Notes: a model not told the origin generated them from the letters alone. A stretch of 64,000 nucleotides of DNA from Pseudomonas sp. MYb327 (GCF_040438925.1 NZ_CP159258.1:3362001-3426000); one strand, 5' to 3'. Counted from the first letter of the stretch, positions 7,934 to 17,771 are shown. Made by a program: numbers and translations.

Positions 7934-9559
7934 ATGGCAGCACGTGAACCCGGCTGGAGCACTGACCAGCTAGACACCATCAATGCCGTCTTGCAGCGCG
8001 CTACCGAGAAATATGGCGACCGCCAGTTCATGGATTTTCTTGGTGACACCTACAGCTTTGCCGATATCAACCAGGCCGCCTGTCGCCTGGCCAATGGCTT
8101 GAGCAAACTGGGGGTCAAGAAAGGCCAGACCGTGGTGACGCTGCTGGATAACTCCGCCGACGCTGTCTTTATCTGGTTTGCCATCAATAAGCTCGGTGCC
8201 GTCAGCGTACCGGTCAACACTGCGCTTAAGGGGGAGTTCCTGCGCCATCAGGTGGGCGACGCCGCCGCCGCCGTCGTCATTGCCGAAAGCGATTACGCCG
8301 ATCGGGTCGCGGCCATTTCCGACAAACTGCCTGAACTGACCACCCTGGTACACCGCGGCGCCGTCCCGACCATCAGCATCAAGCAGACACTGCTGGCCTG
8401 GAGTGACCTGCTCAGCGACGACGCCAGCGAGCCGGACGTGCAGGTCATGCCCCATGACCTCGCGATGCTGATCTACACCGGCGGCACTACTGGCCCTTCC
8501 AAGGGCTGCATGGTCAGCCACAATTATACTTGCAGCCTGGCGCGGCAAATGCTGGTGATTACCAATCGCCAGGAAGACACCATTACCTGGTCGCCGCTAC
8601 CACTTTTCCACCTCAATGCGGTGGCCACCACGGTCGTTGCCAACATGATGGTCGGTGCCCGGATCGCCATTTACCCTCGTTTCTCGGTGTCCAATTTCTG
8701 GCCGCAGATCGAACGTACCGGCGCCAACGATGTGCAATTGCTCGCTGCGATGATGCCCATGTTGGCGGGCGCACCGGACAACGAATCCAGCCTCCGCTGC
8801 CGCGGCCAGGTCAAGGCAGTCTGGGGTGCACCGTTCCCCGAGGCCGTGCAGAAACAGTGGAAAGAACGATTCGGTGTCACCCATACCGTCTGCGGCGGCT
8901 TTGGCCTCACTGAGTGCTCGCTGCCGAGCATTCTGCCTTTCGGTACGGTTGGCAAACCGGGCAGTTCCGGCCTGCGCAATACCGAAGACTTCGACGTACG
9001 CATCGTCGACGACAACGATGTCGAGCTGCCACCCAACACACCCGGCGAGATCATCGTTCGCCCACGCAAACCCAACGTCATGTTCGATGGCTACTGGAAG
9101 CGTCCGGAAGACACGCTCAAAGTTATGCGTAACATGTGGTTCCACACCGGCGATATCGGCAAATTCGACGAGGATGACTTCTTCTATTTCGTCGATCGCA
9201 AGAAAGACTATCTGCGTCGTCGCGGCGAGAACATCTCCAGCTTCGAAGTGGAAAGTGCATTCCTTCAGCATGAAACGGTCGACGAGGTGGCCGCTCACGC
9301 TGTGCTCTCAGATCTGGGTGAGGATGAACTGAAGGTCACCATTACCCTCAAGCCAGGCAATGCCCTCAGCGAGGAAGATCTGTGCCGCTGGGCCGCCGAC
9401 CAGATGCCCTACTACGCGGTACCCCGCTACATTGAATACCGCTCGGCGTTGCCGAAAAGCCCGCTGGGACGCATCTACAAGTTCCAGCTGCGCGATGAAG
9501 GCGTGACCGCTACCACTTGGGATCGGGAAAAATCCGGCCTGAAACTGGCCAAACGCTGA
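7934..9559 (+). CDS. Acyl-CoA ligase (AMP-forming, CaiC-like)
   Basis: Adenylate-forming ligase of 541 aa that should activate a carboxylic acid to its CoA thioester. Visible motifs: P-loop IYTGGTTGPSKG, FHTGDIG, and DRKKDYLRRRGENISS in the hinge. In the A10 motif the usual catalytic Lys of SGKI is Arg (SPLGRIYKFQL), as in the paralog at 14429-16081. The ribosome site GAGGTGAAG precedes ATG 7934. Downstream hydrolase follows closely. Substrate is unknown; the family includes carnitine, steroid and aromatic acid ligases. Confidence 0.88.
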   Translation: MAAREPGWSTDQLDTINAVLQRATEKYGDRQFMDFLGDTYSFADINQAACRLANGLSKLGVKKGQTVVTLLDNSADAVFIWFAINKLGAVSVPVNTALKGEFLRHQVGDAAAAVVIAESDYADRVAAISDKLPELTTLVHRGAVPTISIKQTLLAWSDLLSDDASEPDVQVMPHDLAMLIYTGGTTGPSKGCMVSHNYTCSLARQMLVITNRQEDTITWSPLPLFHLNAVATTVVANMMVGARIAIYPRFSVSNFWPQIERTGANDVQLLAAMMPMLAGAPDNESSLRCRGQVKAVWGAPFPEAVQKQWKERFGVTHTVCGGFGLTECSLPSILPFGTVGKPGSSGLRNTEDFDVRIVDDNDVELPPNTPGEIIVRPRKPNVMFDGYWKRPEDTLKVMRNMWFHTGDIGKFDEDDFFYFVDRKKDYLRRRGENISSFEVESAFLQHETVDEVAAHAVLSDLGEDELKVTITLKPGNALSEEDLCRWAADQMPYYAVPRYIEYRSALPKSPLGRIYKFQLRDEGVTATTWDREKSGLKLAKR

Positions 9560-9583
9560 ATGACGACGGCCAAGGAATTTGCC

Positions 9584-10435
9584 ATGAAAAGTACAGCTGT
9601 CTGGTTCACTGGCGGTATCGGCAATCGCTTGGCCGCAGATGTTTCTGGCCCGCAGGATGGCCCGCCGGTCTTATTGCTGCACGGTGGTGGTCAAACCCGC
9701 CACTCCTGGTCTCGGGCGCACCGGACTCTGGCCGAAGCAGGCTACCGGGTGATATCACTGGACGCTCGGGGCCATGGGGAATCGGACTGGATAGAAAACG
9801 GCGATTACGGCCCGCAATCCCAGGTCGAAGATCTGTTGGCCGTTATTGATACTTTGGGAGCGGCGCCTGCATTGGTAGGAGCGTCGATGGGTGGGGTCAA
9901 CTCATTGCTGGCCTGTGCGGCTGACCCGCGGTTGGCTTCTTGCCTGATTCTGGTCGATGTCACCCCACGCCTGGAGCTTAAGGGCGTGGATCACATTCTC
10001 GAGTTCATGACAGGAAATGCCGACGGATTTGCTTCACTTGAGCAGGCAGCCCAGGTCGTCAGTGCTTACAACCCTCACCGCCAGCAAACGACCGATACGC
10101 GTGGACTGGAGAAAAACCTCAGGCAACGTGACAACGGACGCTGGTACTGGCACTGGGATCCGCGTTTCATTGCCGGAGATCACCGGCAAAAGGTTGCCCG
10201 CATCGCACAACGGATGCAGGACGCTGCTGGCAAGATCGACATTCCGACCTTGCTGGTTCGCGGCAAGCAGAGCGACGTGGTCAGCCCCGAGGGTGCGCAA
10301 GAATTGCAGGCGATGATTCCTCATATGACCTTCGTCGACGTGGAAGGCGCCGGTCATATGGTTGCTGGCGACAAGAACGACCTGTTCAATGCCGCCATTA
10401 TCGAGTTCCTCCAACGCCACTACCCGGCACACTAG
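9584..10435 (+). CDS. Alpha/beta hydrolase
   Basis: Serine hydrolase of 283 aa from ATG 9584, chosen because AAGGA lies seven bases upstream; the frame is also open from an ATG at 9560 directly after the ligase stop. Motifs: LLHGGGQTRHSW (oxyanion region), VGASMGGVNS (nucleophile Ser), RGKQSDVV (acid) and GAGHMVAGD (His). It is translationally close to the ligase, so it may process the ligase substrate or product, for example an ester or lactone. A strong terminator follows. Confidence 0.85.
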   Translation: MKSTAVWFTGGIGNRLAADVSGPQDGPPVLLLHGGGQTRHSWSRAHRTLAEAGYRVISLDARGHGESDWIENGDYGPQSQVEDLLAVIDTLGAAPALVGASMGGVNSLLACAADPRLASCLILVDVTPRLELKGVDHILEFMTGNADGFASLEQAAQVVSAYNPHRQQTTDTRGLEKNLRQRDNGRWYWHWDPRFIAGDHRQKVARIAQRMQDAAGKIDIPTLLVRGKQSDVVSPEGAQELQAMIPHMTFVDVEGAGHMVAGDKNDLFNAAIIEFLQRHYPAH

Positions 10436-10458
10436 AAGAGGGCAACGCGGATCATTTC

Positions 10459-10485
10459 AAGGGCCGTCGCGGGCCCTTTTTTTTT
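10459..10485 (+). terminator. Rho-independent terminator
   Basis: AAGGGCC and GGCCCTT pair around a six-base loop and run into nine consecutive T at 10477-10485. It ends the 7934-10435 operon. Confidence 0.9.
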
Positions 10486-10487
10486 GA

Positions 10488-11537
10488 TCAGGAAAACGCA
10501 AAGTGCGTAGCGTGTGGCGCCGGCAGATCGAGGATGGAACGACAGCCCGGCGACGCGGCCACGACACCCGGTACAAAGTTGACCGCCCGCGCTGCGTTCA
10601 GCGCTGCTGCGTGATCCACCCCATCTTCACCCGGTTGCGCCCAAAGCTCACAGCAGATTCGTGGCGAGCCGTCTATCTCGACCCGCCAATTGGGTTCGTC
10701 TGCCCGCTGCCGCCAGTCAGGACCGAGTGCCAACCGAGCTGTTTGCTCGTTCACGATCTGAAGAAACGGACGACCGCTGGAATAGGCGGTGAAGGTCCAT
10801 CGCACGCCAGCCGGGGTTCCGACCGGGATGTGCAGGCCGCTTGCTTCGAGCACCATGTCTTCCGGCGCCAGCGCGTACTCCTTGTTGGTAATTTTCACAT
10901 CGCCCAACTCCAACCCCAGGCCGTCGGCTACCATGCGAGCGGATTGACGCATGCCCCACAGCCATAGGTTGTCCACCATCGCTCCGCTCGTTTGCTGATG
11001 CACCGGAATGCCAAATCCGCAACCCTGGCTCAATTGCACGGCGGACGGATAGTGAGCGTTATAACCGCGTTGCCAGGCCCGGATCGACGTGACCTGGCCG
11101 GCATAGCCGGAAACGAACAGAGGCAGCACATCACTGATCAATCCGGGGATATTGCCCCCTGCGACCAGCGTGGCATTGCCCGCCTCGCAGGCCTCTTCCA
11201 GTGCCGCAAGTTCCGCCTCCCCCTGCAGATACCAGCCGCCAATGCCGGAATACACGTTGGTGCCGCGGCGCAGGAAGCGCTCCACTATCCCTGCGTTCCA
11301 CGATGTACCGTGCCACAACGCGCAATCGGCAGGCACGGCGAGCAGCTTTTCCAGATCGCGCGTCGCCGCAATACCCATGGCCCCAATGCCGCTCAGGATG
11401 CCTGCATCAACGCCATCCTTCTTTTCGTCATGGACGAGTACACCGGCAAGCTCCATCCCGGGGTGACCATCGAGAAGGCGGATGATTTGGCGGCCCACAC
11501 CGCCGGTATAACAGACGATAACCCGAAGTTTTTTCAC
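10488..11537 (-). CDS. Dihydrodipicolinate reductase-like NAD(P)-dependent oxidoreductase
   Basis: Rossmann-type protein of 349 aa with an N-terminal KLRVIVCYTGGVGRQIIRLL nucleotide-binding strand-loop-helix. It resembles the dihydrodipicolinate reductase-like / 2,4-diaminopentanoate dehydrogenase group, which occurs in catabolic clusters with unknown substrates. GTG 11537 is chosen because GGAGAG precedes it at suitable spacing; an in-frame TTG at 11579 has poor context. Last gene of the minus operon MFS - PaaI thioesterase - TesB thioesterase - reductase. Not lysine biosynthesis, since it is longer and lacks the dapB context. Confidence 0.7.
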   Translation of the reverse strand: MKKLRVIVCYTGGVGRQIIRLLDGHPGMELAGVLVHDEKKDGVDAGILSGIGAMGIAATRDLEKLLAVPADCALWHGTSWNAGIVERFLRRGTNVYSGIGGWYLQGEAELAALEEACEAGNATLVAGGNIPGLISDVLPLFVSGYAGQVTSIRAWQRGYNAHYPSAVQLSQGCGFGIPVHQQTSGAMVDNLWLWGMRQSARMVADGLGLELGDVKITNKEYALAPEDMVLEASGLHIPVGTPAGVRWTFTAYSSGRPFLQIVNEQTARLALGPDWRQRADEPNWRVEIDGSPRICCELWAQPGEDGVDHAAALNAARAVNFVPGVVAASPGCRSILDLPAPHATHFAFS

Positions 11538-11598
11538 CGCGATACTCTCCAGAGCCGTCAGGCGGAAGGTGACATGCAAGGGGGGTGAACAGCCTGAC

Positions 11599-12471
11599 TC
11601 AATCGCGCTCTCCGATCAGGCAATCCTGCGCAATCGACGCCAATAATTGTCGGTGCTGGTCATAGATCCGCACATTGGACAAGGCACGCCCAGATTGGAG
11701 GCTGGGGCTGTCACAGACGAACAGCAACCATTGATCAGCACGGCAGGGACGATGAAACCAGAGGGAATGGTTGAGGCTGGCGATAAATAGACGGTCGCGC
11801 GCCTCGATCAGGGCGACATGGTGCAGAATCGCCGCGCTGTTGATCCAAAAGTCACTGAGATAGGCCAGGCCAGCGGCTTGCACCGCGTCATCTTCGGGCA
11901 AGCGTTCATGCAACTTTACCCAAAAGACGAGATTCGGCTGGCTCGAAGACTCGCATAGATAGCGCTGTGGATCGACGATACGTAACTGCGCGCAGCTTTT
12001 CTCGAAACGCCCCCAGTCTGCCCGCCCACCGTGACGTAACTGACTCATTGCAGGCAGCTCTTCAGGGTCTGGCACCGCTGGCGCCGCCTCAACATGAAAG
12101 AAACCTTCGATAGGTACCTGAAAGCTGACTTGAGCGTCGAGCACCCGACGTTCTTGCTGCAATCCACTGACATGAAAGCTGGCAAAGCGCTTGCCCTCCT
12201 GCAGCGGCGTCACCTGATAGGTAATGGGCAGCGTCGGCAACGCGCCTTGCAAAAACAGGCAATGCAGCGTCGCTGGCTGCTTGTCCGGGCAACAGTGCCG
12301 GGCAGCCAGAAAAGCCTGCGCCAACAGTTGCCCACCGAAGACCCGGCCATTGAGATTGGCATCGTGAACATCGCCGGTAAAAACCAACGAATCCTGCGGG
12401 ATAACGTTCAGCAGTTCAGCCAGTCGCTCCTGGTCCCAGAACCGGGCTTGCGCAGCATCAGAAAGACTCAT
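11599..12471 (-). CDS. Acyl-CoA thioesterase II (TesB-like)
   Basis: Double hot-dog thioesterase of 290 aa hydrolysing acyl-CoA to free acid and CoA. Visible are the early FTGDVHDANLNGRVFGGQ segment and the NHSLWFHRP segment typical of TesB, with family-typical length. ATG 12471 follows a GGGATG ribosome site. It lies between a PaaI-type thioesterase and the reductase. In a beta-oxidation island it may release stalled CoA esters and recycle CoA. Confidence 0.88.
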   Translation of the reverse strand: MSLSDAAQARFWDQERLAELLNVIPQDSLVFTGDVHDANLNGRVFGGQLLAQAFLAARHCCPDKQPATLHCLFLQGALPTLPITYQVTPLQEGKRFASFHVSGLQQERRVLDAQVSFQVPIEGFFHVEAAPAVPDPEELPAMSQLRHGGRADWGRFEKSCAQLRIVDPQRYLCESSSQPNLVFWVKLHERLPEDDAVQAAGLAYLSDFWINSAAILHHVALIEARDRLFIASLNHSLWFHRPCRADQWLLFVCDSPSLQSGRALSNVRIYDQHRQLLASIAQDCLIGERD

Positions 12472-12492
12472 AACGCATCCCGGGCAAAATCG

Positions 12493-12930
12493 TCAGAGAA
12501 CAGAAACCGGACGTTTGATGTATTTGAACGTACCGGAGGCGGTGGCTAGCAACTCACCCGCTTCATTGCGCACCTCAGCATCGCAGAACGCCAGCGAGCG
12601 GCTGCTCGAACGCAGAAAGCCCTGCGCATTCAGAACGTCTCCGGCCTGCCCCCCAGGGCGCATGAAACTGCTCTTCATCTCCACGGTGACGCAATGCTGG
12701 TCGCGCCCGGAAGCGAAAGTGCTGCAGGCCATGACTACATCCATCAGGGTCATGATCAGCCCACCATGGGCGCTACCACCGCCGTTCATATGGAAATCCT
12801 TGAGTCGGACCTGAAGCCGCGCCCCCTCCTCGTACATCTGCGGCGCCCCAAGAATTTCCAGGTGCTGCATCAGGGGATCGATACCCTGGTCCGCCATGAG
12901 ATTGGCCAGAAAAGCTGCACCGTCTGCCAT
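12493..12930 (-). CDS. PaaI-family hot-dog thioesterase
   Basis: Single hot-dog protein of 145 aa with the PaaI-type motif NGGGSAHGG followed by LIMTLMD, and the later strand VTVEMKSSFMRP. AGGA precedes ATG 12930. Members hydrolyse aromatic or short acyl-CoA thioesters. It is 15 bp after the MFS gene and 21 bp before TesB, so two unrelated thioesterase folds are made together with a transporter. Confidence 0.87.
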   Translation of the reverse strand: MADGAAFLANLMADQGIDPLMQHLEILGAPQMYEEGARLQVRLKDFHMNGGGSAHGGLIMTLMDVVMACSTFASGRDQHCVTVEMKSSFMRPGGQAGDVLNAQGFLRSSSRSLAFCDAEVRNEAGELLATASGTFKYIKRPVSVL

Positions 12931-12945
12931 AGGTTTATCCTGTAT

Positions 12946-14283
12946 TCAAAGCGAGGTTCGAGAAACGGGTTGGCCCATGGCCAATGGTTCGCCTGCAGGT
13001 GAGCGCTCCGGCGTCGATGCCCCGTCGAAGCGCGGATAGCGACCTAGCGTCAGCAACAGCACCGAACACAACGGGAAAGCCAGGACGCAATAGGTCAGCA
13101 TCGAGTCGTAGGTGCCGGTGCGGGCAAACAGAATCGCGAACCCAAAGGGTGCGAGGGTGCTGCCCAGGCCAATGACGCCCATATGCAGGCTATAGACCCT
13201 GGCGTAATCGCGCATACCGAAATAACGCGCCATCAGGAAAGCCGCGATGTCCATTTCCGCGCCAGCCCCTAGGCCAACCAGAATCGAACCGAGCATTAGA
13301 ATGTGCATGTCGCTCTGCGTCATGAAGATCAGACAGCCAAAGGCCGGGGTCAGCAACACCACAAAGGCAACGCCCGGTGCCCAGAGCCGATCAATCAAGT
13401 AACCGACCACGACCCGGCCAAGCACCAGGGAAACGCCATAAATACTGAAGACACTGGCTGCTTCCGCCGCCGATAGCCCTTTGTCGCGCAGCATTGGCAC
13501 GGTATTGATTACCATGCCGATCATGGCCGTTACGGCCAGCAGCAGCGCAAAGTTACAGACCCAGAAGCGTCGTGACCGTGCGGCTTGACGCAAGTCCATA
13601 CCCGGCAACTTGACCGCTTCGACATCAGCCCCGGCTGCCACAGCTATTTGCTTGACCAGTGGTGCCGCTGTGGACAACCAGAATAATGACAACGGCAAAG
13701 TCACCAATAGCGGCAACAGACCCAGCACCCAGTAACCTGCGCGCCAGCCCCATTGCCCGATCGCCCAACTCAACACCGGCGGCAGTACCAATGCAGCGAG
13801 CCCAGTGCCGGAGAGAATGATCGCCAAGGCCAGGCCCCGGTTAAGGTCAAACCACAGGTTGACCAACTGCGTCCAGGTCACCTGCATGGTGCCAAGACCA
13901 GCAAATGCCAACAGCGCGTAACCTCCGTACAACTGCCAGATGGAGCCGGTGTTGAATGTCATCAGCGCGTAGGCCAGTGCCAACGCCACCAGGGAACACA
14001 AGGTCACCAGGCGAATTCCGTAGCGTTTGAACAACCAACCGGTGATCTGGATGGAGATCACCGAGCTTGCAAATAAAAAGGAAATGGCCGGTTGTATCTC
14101 GCCTCGGGTCCAGCCAAAGGCTTCCTGTAAGGGCACAATCATGGAGCCGAATGCATAAAGCGGAGCAACGCTGACGGAAGTGCCAATCCCGATCAGAGCG
14201 AGGATGAGCACCCTCCACCCCAAGCGAAACTCGGTGAAATTGATGGCCAGGGACGTTCCTGGCTTTTCAGATGAGCGAGACAT
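12946..14283 (-). CDS. MFS transporter (OFA/monocarboxylate type)
   Basis: Major facilitator of 445 aa with about twelve hydrophobic segments. The first begins at about residue 24 (VLILALIGIGTSVSV), and FGWTRGEI and the following loop resemble the oxalate/formate antiporter and monocarboxylate transporter group. First gene of its operon, directly behind operator 14389-14407, so it is a good candidate for import of the acid substrate. The direction of transport is inferred from context. Confidence 0.85.
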   Translation of the reverse strand: MSRSSEKPGTSLAINFTEFRLGWRVLILALIGIGTSVSVAPLYAFGSMIVPLQEAFGWTRGEIQPAISFLFASSVISIQITGWLFKRYGIRLVTLCSLVALALAYALMTFNTGSIWQLYGGYALLAFAGLGTMQVTWTQLVNLWFDLNRGLALAIILSGTGLAALVLPPVLSWAIGQWGWRAGYWVLGLLPLLVTLPLSLFWLSTAAPLVKQIAVAAGADVEAVKLPGMDLRQAARSRRFWVCNFALLLAVTAMIGMVINTVPMLRDKGLSAAEAASVFSIYGVSLVLGRVVVGYLIDRLWAPGVAFVVLLTPAFGCLIFMTQSDMHILMLGSILVGLGAGAEMDIAAFLMARYFGMRDYARVYSLHMGVIGLGSTLAPFGFAILFARTGTYDSMLTYCVLAFPLCSVLLLTLGRYPRFDGASTPERSPAGEPLAMGQPVSRTSL

Positions 14284-14388
14284 ACAGACACTCCATCAGC
14301 TTTTTTCAGTTTTCAGCTAGCAAGCGCTCAAAGATTGAGAAATCGACAGCGAATGTCGCGCTGCCCATTTCAACCACCAAAGCCCAAT

Positions 14389-14407
14389 AACTGACTTATT
14401 GTTATTT
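14389..14407. promoter_or_regulatory. Island operator copy 4
   Basis: AACTGACTTATTGTTATTT, 15 of 19 matches, about 105 bp upstream of the minus-strand MFS operon and just after the end of the ligase gene at 14429. Confidence 0.65.
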
Positions 14408-14428
14408 TTACTGATCATCGCCTTGCCT

Positions 14429-16081
14429 TCAGCGCTTGTCAAACGTCACGTTCGCCTTGACCCGATCCCATGTCGCAGCAGTGACGCCTTCATCACGCAG
14501 TTCATACTTGAGAATCCGCCCAACCGGACTGCGCGGCACCTCGGTGCGAAACTCGATGTAGCGCGGTACCGCATAGTAGGGCACTCGATCGATGGCCCAG
14601 CGACATAGCTCCTCCTCGGTCACGTTACTGCCTGGTCGTAATACCGCTGTGACCTTGACTTCATCCTCGGACAGCTCGGAGAACACGGCATGCACCGCGA
14701 CATCTTCGATCTGCGGATGAGCTGCAAAGGTTTTTTCCATCTCATAACTGGAGATATTTTCCCCGCCACGGCGCATGTAATCCTTCTTGCGGTCGAGGAA
14801 AAAGAAGAAGCCTTCCTCGTCGATCATGCCGATGTCGCCAGTGTGGAACCACATGTTGCGCATGACTTTCAAGGTGTCGGCGGGGCGATTCCAGTAACCC
14901 TCGAACATCACATGGGGCTTGAGCGGACGCACAATCAGCTCACCTGGTGTGCCATAGGGCAGCTCGACGTCATTGTCGTCCACCACGCGAATATCGAAGG
15001 AGTCGCAGCGTTTGCCGGCGCAATTGGGTTTATAAGGGTCGCCGAACGGCAACATGGTCACGATGGCGCATTCGGTCAGGCCAAAACCTGCGCCACCCAC
15101 GGCATGCCGCACGCCAAAGCGCTCACGCCAGCGTTGCTGCAACTCGGGCGCAAATGGCGCGCCGTAGACCTTGTCCAGTTGCCCGTAGCAACGCTTCATC
15201 GCGTCGTTGTCTGGCCCACCTGCCAGTAGCGGCACCATCGAAGCCAGCAGGTTCGCCTCATTGGCGCCGCTGCGCTCGATATCCGGCCAGAAACCCGACA
15301 CCGAGAAACGCGGATAAACCACTGCACGTGCGCCAATCATCAGGTTGCACAGCACCGTTGTCACGGTGGCATTGAGGTGAAACAGCGGCAACGGCGTCCA
15401 AGTGATCGACTCTCGCGTGCGACCAAGGCAGATGATCATCTGCCGCGCTTCGTTGCACGCATAGTTGTGACTGATCATGCAGCCCTTGGACGGCCCGGTG
15501 GTCCCCCCGGTGTAGATCAGCATGGTCAGATCGCCCGGTGAGACCTTGACGTCAGGATCGTGATCATCATCACTGCGCAGACATTCCAGGTCGACGATCT
15601 CAATATTGCCAAGGCATTCAGTGGGCGCATCACCGCGGTGAATCAGGTAGCACAGGTCTGGCAACTGATCGGCGATCTGGCCGACACGCTCGGCATAAAC
15701 GGTTTCGGCGATGACCAACGCCGCATTCGCATCAGCAATCTGATGACGAAGAAATTCACCCTTGAACGCGGTGTTCACCGGCACGCTGATGGCACCCAGT
15801 TTGTTCAGGGCGAACCACATCAACACCGCATCGCAGTTGTTGTCGAGTATGGTCACGACCGTCTGGCCCTTGACCACGCCCAGCGTAGCCAGGCCATTGG
15901 CAAGACGACAGGCCTCACGCTGGATGTCGTTGAAGGTCAGCACCTGCCCCAGAACATCGAGGAACGGTTTGTCACCGAATTCGCGGGCTGCACGACGGAC
16001 CACATCGTTGACCGTATCGGACTCGCCCGCAGACCACCCTGGCAGTGCTTGCGGATTCTGGATTGAAGGTAAAAGGGTCAT
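14429..16081 (-). CDS. Acyl-CoA ligase (AMP-forming), paralog of the 7934 gene
   Basis: Adenylate-forming ligase of 550 aa, closely similar to the 7934-9559 product. Motifs: IYTGGTTGPSKG, FHTGDIG, DRKKDYMRRGGENISS, and A10 region SPVGRILKYEL, again with Arg where most ligases have the catalytic Lys. ATG 16081 overlaps the stop of the preceding SDR by four bases (ATGA), so the two are translationally coupled; the longer upstream reading is unlikely. Last gene of the MarR-kinase-ACAD-SDR operon, the position LvaE holds in levulinate operons. Confidence 0.88.
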   Translation of the reverse strand: MTLLPSIQNPQALPGWSAGESDTVNDVVRRAAREFGDKPFLDVLGQVLTFNDIQREACRLANGLATLGVVKGQTVVTILDNNCDAVLMWFALNKLGAISVPVNTAFKGEFLRHQIADANAALVIAETVYAERVGQIADQLPDLCYLIHRGDAPTECLGNIEIVDLECLRSDDDHDPDVKVSPGDLTMLIYTGGTTGPSKGCMISHNYACNEARQMIICLGRTRESITWTPLPLFHLNATVTTVLCNLMIGARAVVYPRFSVSGFWPDIERSGANEANLLASMVPLLAGGPDNDAMKRCYGQLDKVYGAPFAPELQQRWRERFGVRHAVGGAGFGLTECAIVTMLPFGDPYKPNCAGKRCDSFDIRVVDDNDVELPYGTPGELIVRPLKPHVMFEGYWNRPADTLKVMRNMWFHTGDIGMIDEEGFFFFLDRKKDYMRRGGENISSYEMEKTFAAHPQIEDVAVHAVFSELSEDEVKVTAVLRPGSNVTEEELCRWAIDRVPYYAVPRYIEFRTEVPRSPVGRILKYELRDEGVTAATWDRVKANVTFDKR

Positions 16082-16917
16082 GCTTGTGAGCTCCGGTAAT
16101 GGGGTGAGCAATCGCGTGTCAGCCGCTGCAAGCGCTGGCCGGCAAGCTCGAGAGAGTGTTCGTGGGTCAGCACGTAAAAGCGTTTTTCATGAATGGCGAT
16201 CAACAATTGCATCGCCACCTGCTCGGCCGTCACTGATGCGCTGTGCACGGCTTTCTGCGCGTGTTCATGAAAGGCTGTCGCTGTTGCGCCGGGAGGCGCT
16301 GCCCGGGAATCGACATGGTCACCACCGGGCCCGGTCAATCCCGTGGGCACCAGCCCCGGGCACAGCACTGAAACGGCAATATCGGCACCCAAACTCTTGA
16401 GTTCCAGATCCAGGGATTCCGAGAGTGCAACCAGCGCCGCCTTGGCTGCGGCGTAGGGGCTGATGAAAGGCAAGGCCATCAAGCCACCCATGGAAGCGGT
16501 ATTGACGATATGCCCCTCCCTGCCCTGCTCCAGCATCATCGGCACAAAACTGTGCAATCCGTTGACTACCCCAAGCAAGTTGACGTCCAGCACCCGCCGC
16601 CAATTCGCCAGGTCATGTTCCCAACTGCAGCGAGGTAAGTCCCCGGTTATACCTGCGTTATTGCACAGCAGATCAACGCCACCTTCAGCCCTGACCCGCT
16701 CAGCCAACTGAGCCATCGATCCCGGATCGCTGACATCGGTGGGCACTGCCGTTACCTGCCCTGCATCGAAGCTTTGAACGGCAGCATCGAGCCTCTCTCC
16801 CGGTAAATCCGCGAGTACAACATGCATGCCTTCGGCCACAAATAAACGCGCCATGGCCAAACCCAGGCCACTGGCAGCCCCCGTCACTACGGCCCTTTTG
16901 TTAGCAAGTTCCAACAT
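16078..16917 (-). CDS. SDR-family oxidoreductase
   Basis: Classical SDR of 279 aa: TGAASGLGL cofactor motif, NNAG, Ser in TASMGG and YAAAK. ADLPGERLD after strand two suggests NAD preference. ATG 16917 is chosen over GTG 16926 because GGAG lies before it. Third of three consecutive SDR genes in this operon and overlapping the ligase gene. One of the three may serve as the LvaD-like dehydrogenase; which one cannot be told. Confidence 0.85.
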   Translation of the reverse strand: MLELANKRAVVTGAASGLGLAMARLFVAEGMHVVLADLPGERLDAAVQSFDAGQVTAVPTDVSDPGSMAQLAERVRAEGGVDLLCNNAGITGDLPRCSWEHDLANWRRVLDVNLLGVVNGLHSFVPMMLEQGREGHIVNTASMGGLMALPFISPYAAAKAALVALSESLDLELKSLGADIAVSVLCPGLVPTGLTGPGGDHVDSRAAPPGATATAFHEHAQKAVHSASVTAEQVAMQLLIAIHEKRFYVLTHEHSLELAGQRLQRLTRDCSPHYRSSQA

Positions 16918-16944
16918 GAAGCTCACTCCATATCGAGCCAGTTC

Positions 16945-17718
16945 TCAGCGTACGGGCACCGTTCCGCCGTCCACACTCAGGGTTTGCCCCGTGATGAACC
17001 GGGCGCCGTCACTGGCGAGAAAAACCATGACAGGTGCCAGATCGCGATCTGCATTTCCCAGCTTGCCGCCCAGCGGAATGATCGACGCCAGATGCCGGTC
17101 ATGGCTGACCAGCTCTTCGGGCGTCATCTTGGCGCGATGGGCGTCGTACATCGGCGTCCAGATCATCGGCGCCACCGCATTGACCGTGATCCCGTAACGC
17201 GCCCACTCCTGCGCCACAGTGCGGGTCCAGGCGAGTACTGCGCCTTTGGAGGCCGCATAGTGAGCCGCCCCAGACATGCCGGTAAGGCCGGCGGCCGAAC
17301 CAAAGTTGATGATGCGCCCGCCACGCTCGCGCATATGTTCGAAGGCCGACTGGTTGGTGTGGAGGGTGCCGCGCACATTGACGTCGAAGATCAGGTCCCA
17401 ATGTTCCTGGGCGATATCCTCAGCCGGTGCAGTGCGTTCGACACCGGCAATGTTGGCCATGGCATCGAGCCCACCCATGAGGCCAACGGCAGCCTCGAAT
17501 ACCGCGGCGACCTCGCCGCGATTGGCGATGTCGCAATGATAAAAGGTGACGGCGCCCGGAAATTGCGCATTGACCTCATCGGCGGCTTGCTCGCCTTCGG
17601 CGTCCAGTATATCCAGGGACGCGACCTTTGCACCTTGCGCGGCATAGGCGCGCACGACGCTGGCAGCAATGCCCCGCGCGCCACCGGTGACGATGATTTT
17701 CTTACCTTGGAGCTGCAT
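16945..17718 (-). CDS. SDR-family oxidoreductase
   Basis: SDR of 257 aa with TGGARGIAAS, ANIAG in place of NNAG, Ser in GSAAG and YAASK, ending in the usual VDGGT segment. It lies between two other SDR genes with 27-53 bp gaps. The ANIAG substitution is a minor departure from the family. Probable role: oxidation of a hydroxyacyl-CoA or ring alcohol. Confidence 0.85.
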   Translation of the reverse strand: MQLQGKKIIVTGGARGIAASVVRAYAAQGAKVASLDILDAEGEQAADEVNAQFPGAVTFYHCDIANRGEVAAVFEAAVGLMGGLDAMANIAGVERTAPAEDIAQEHWDLIFDVNVRGTLHTNQSAFEHMRERGGRIINFGSAAGLTGMSGAAHYAASKGAVLAWTRTVAQEWARYGITVNAVAPMIWTPMYDAHRAKMTPEELVSHDRHLASIIPLGGKLGNADRDLAPVMVFLASDGARFITGQTLSVDGGTVPVR

Positions 17719-17771
17719 GTTCCTGCCTCTTGTTGTTATTCAGGTGTTATGCGCAGTTGCCAGCGGACCGC

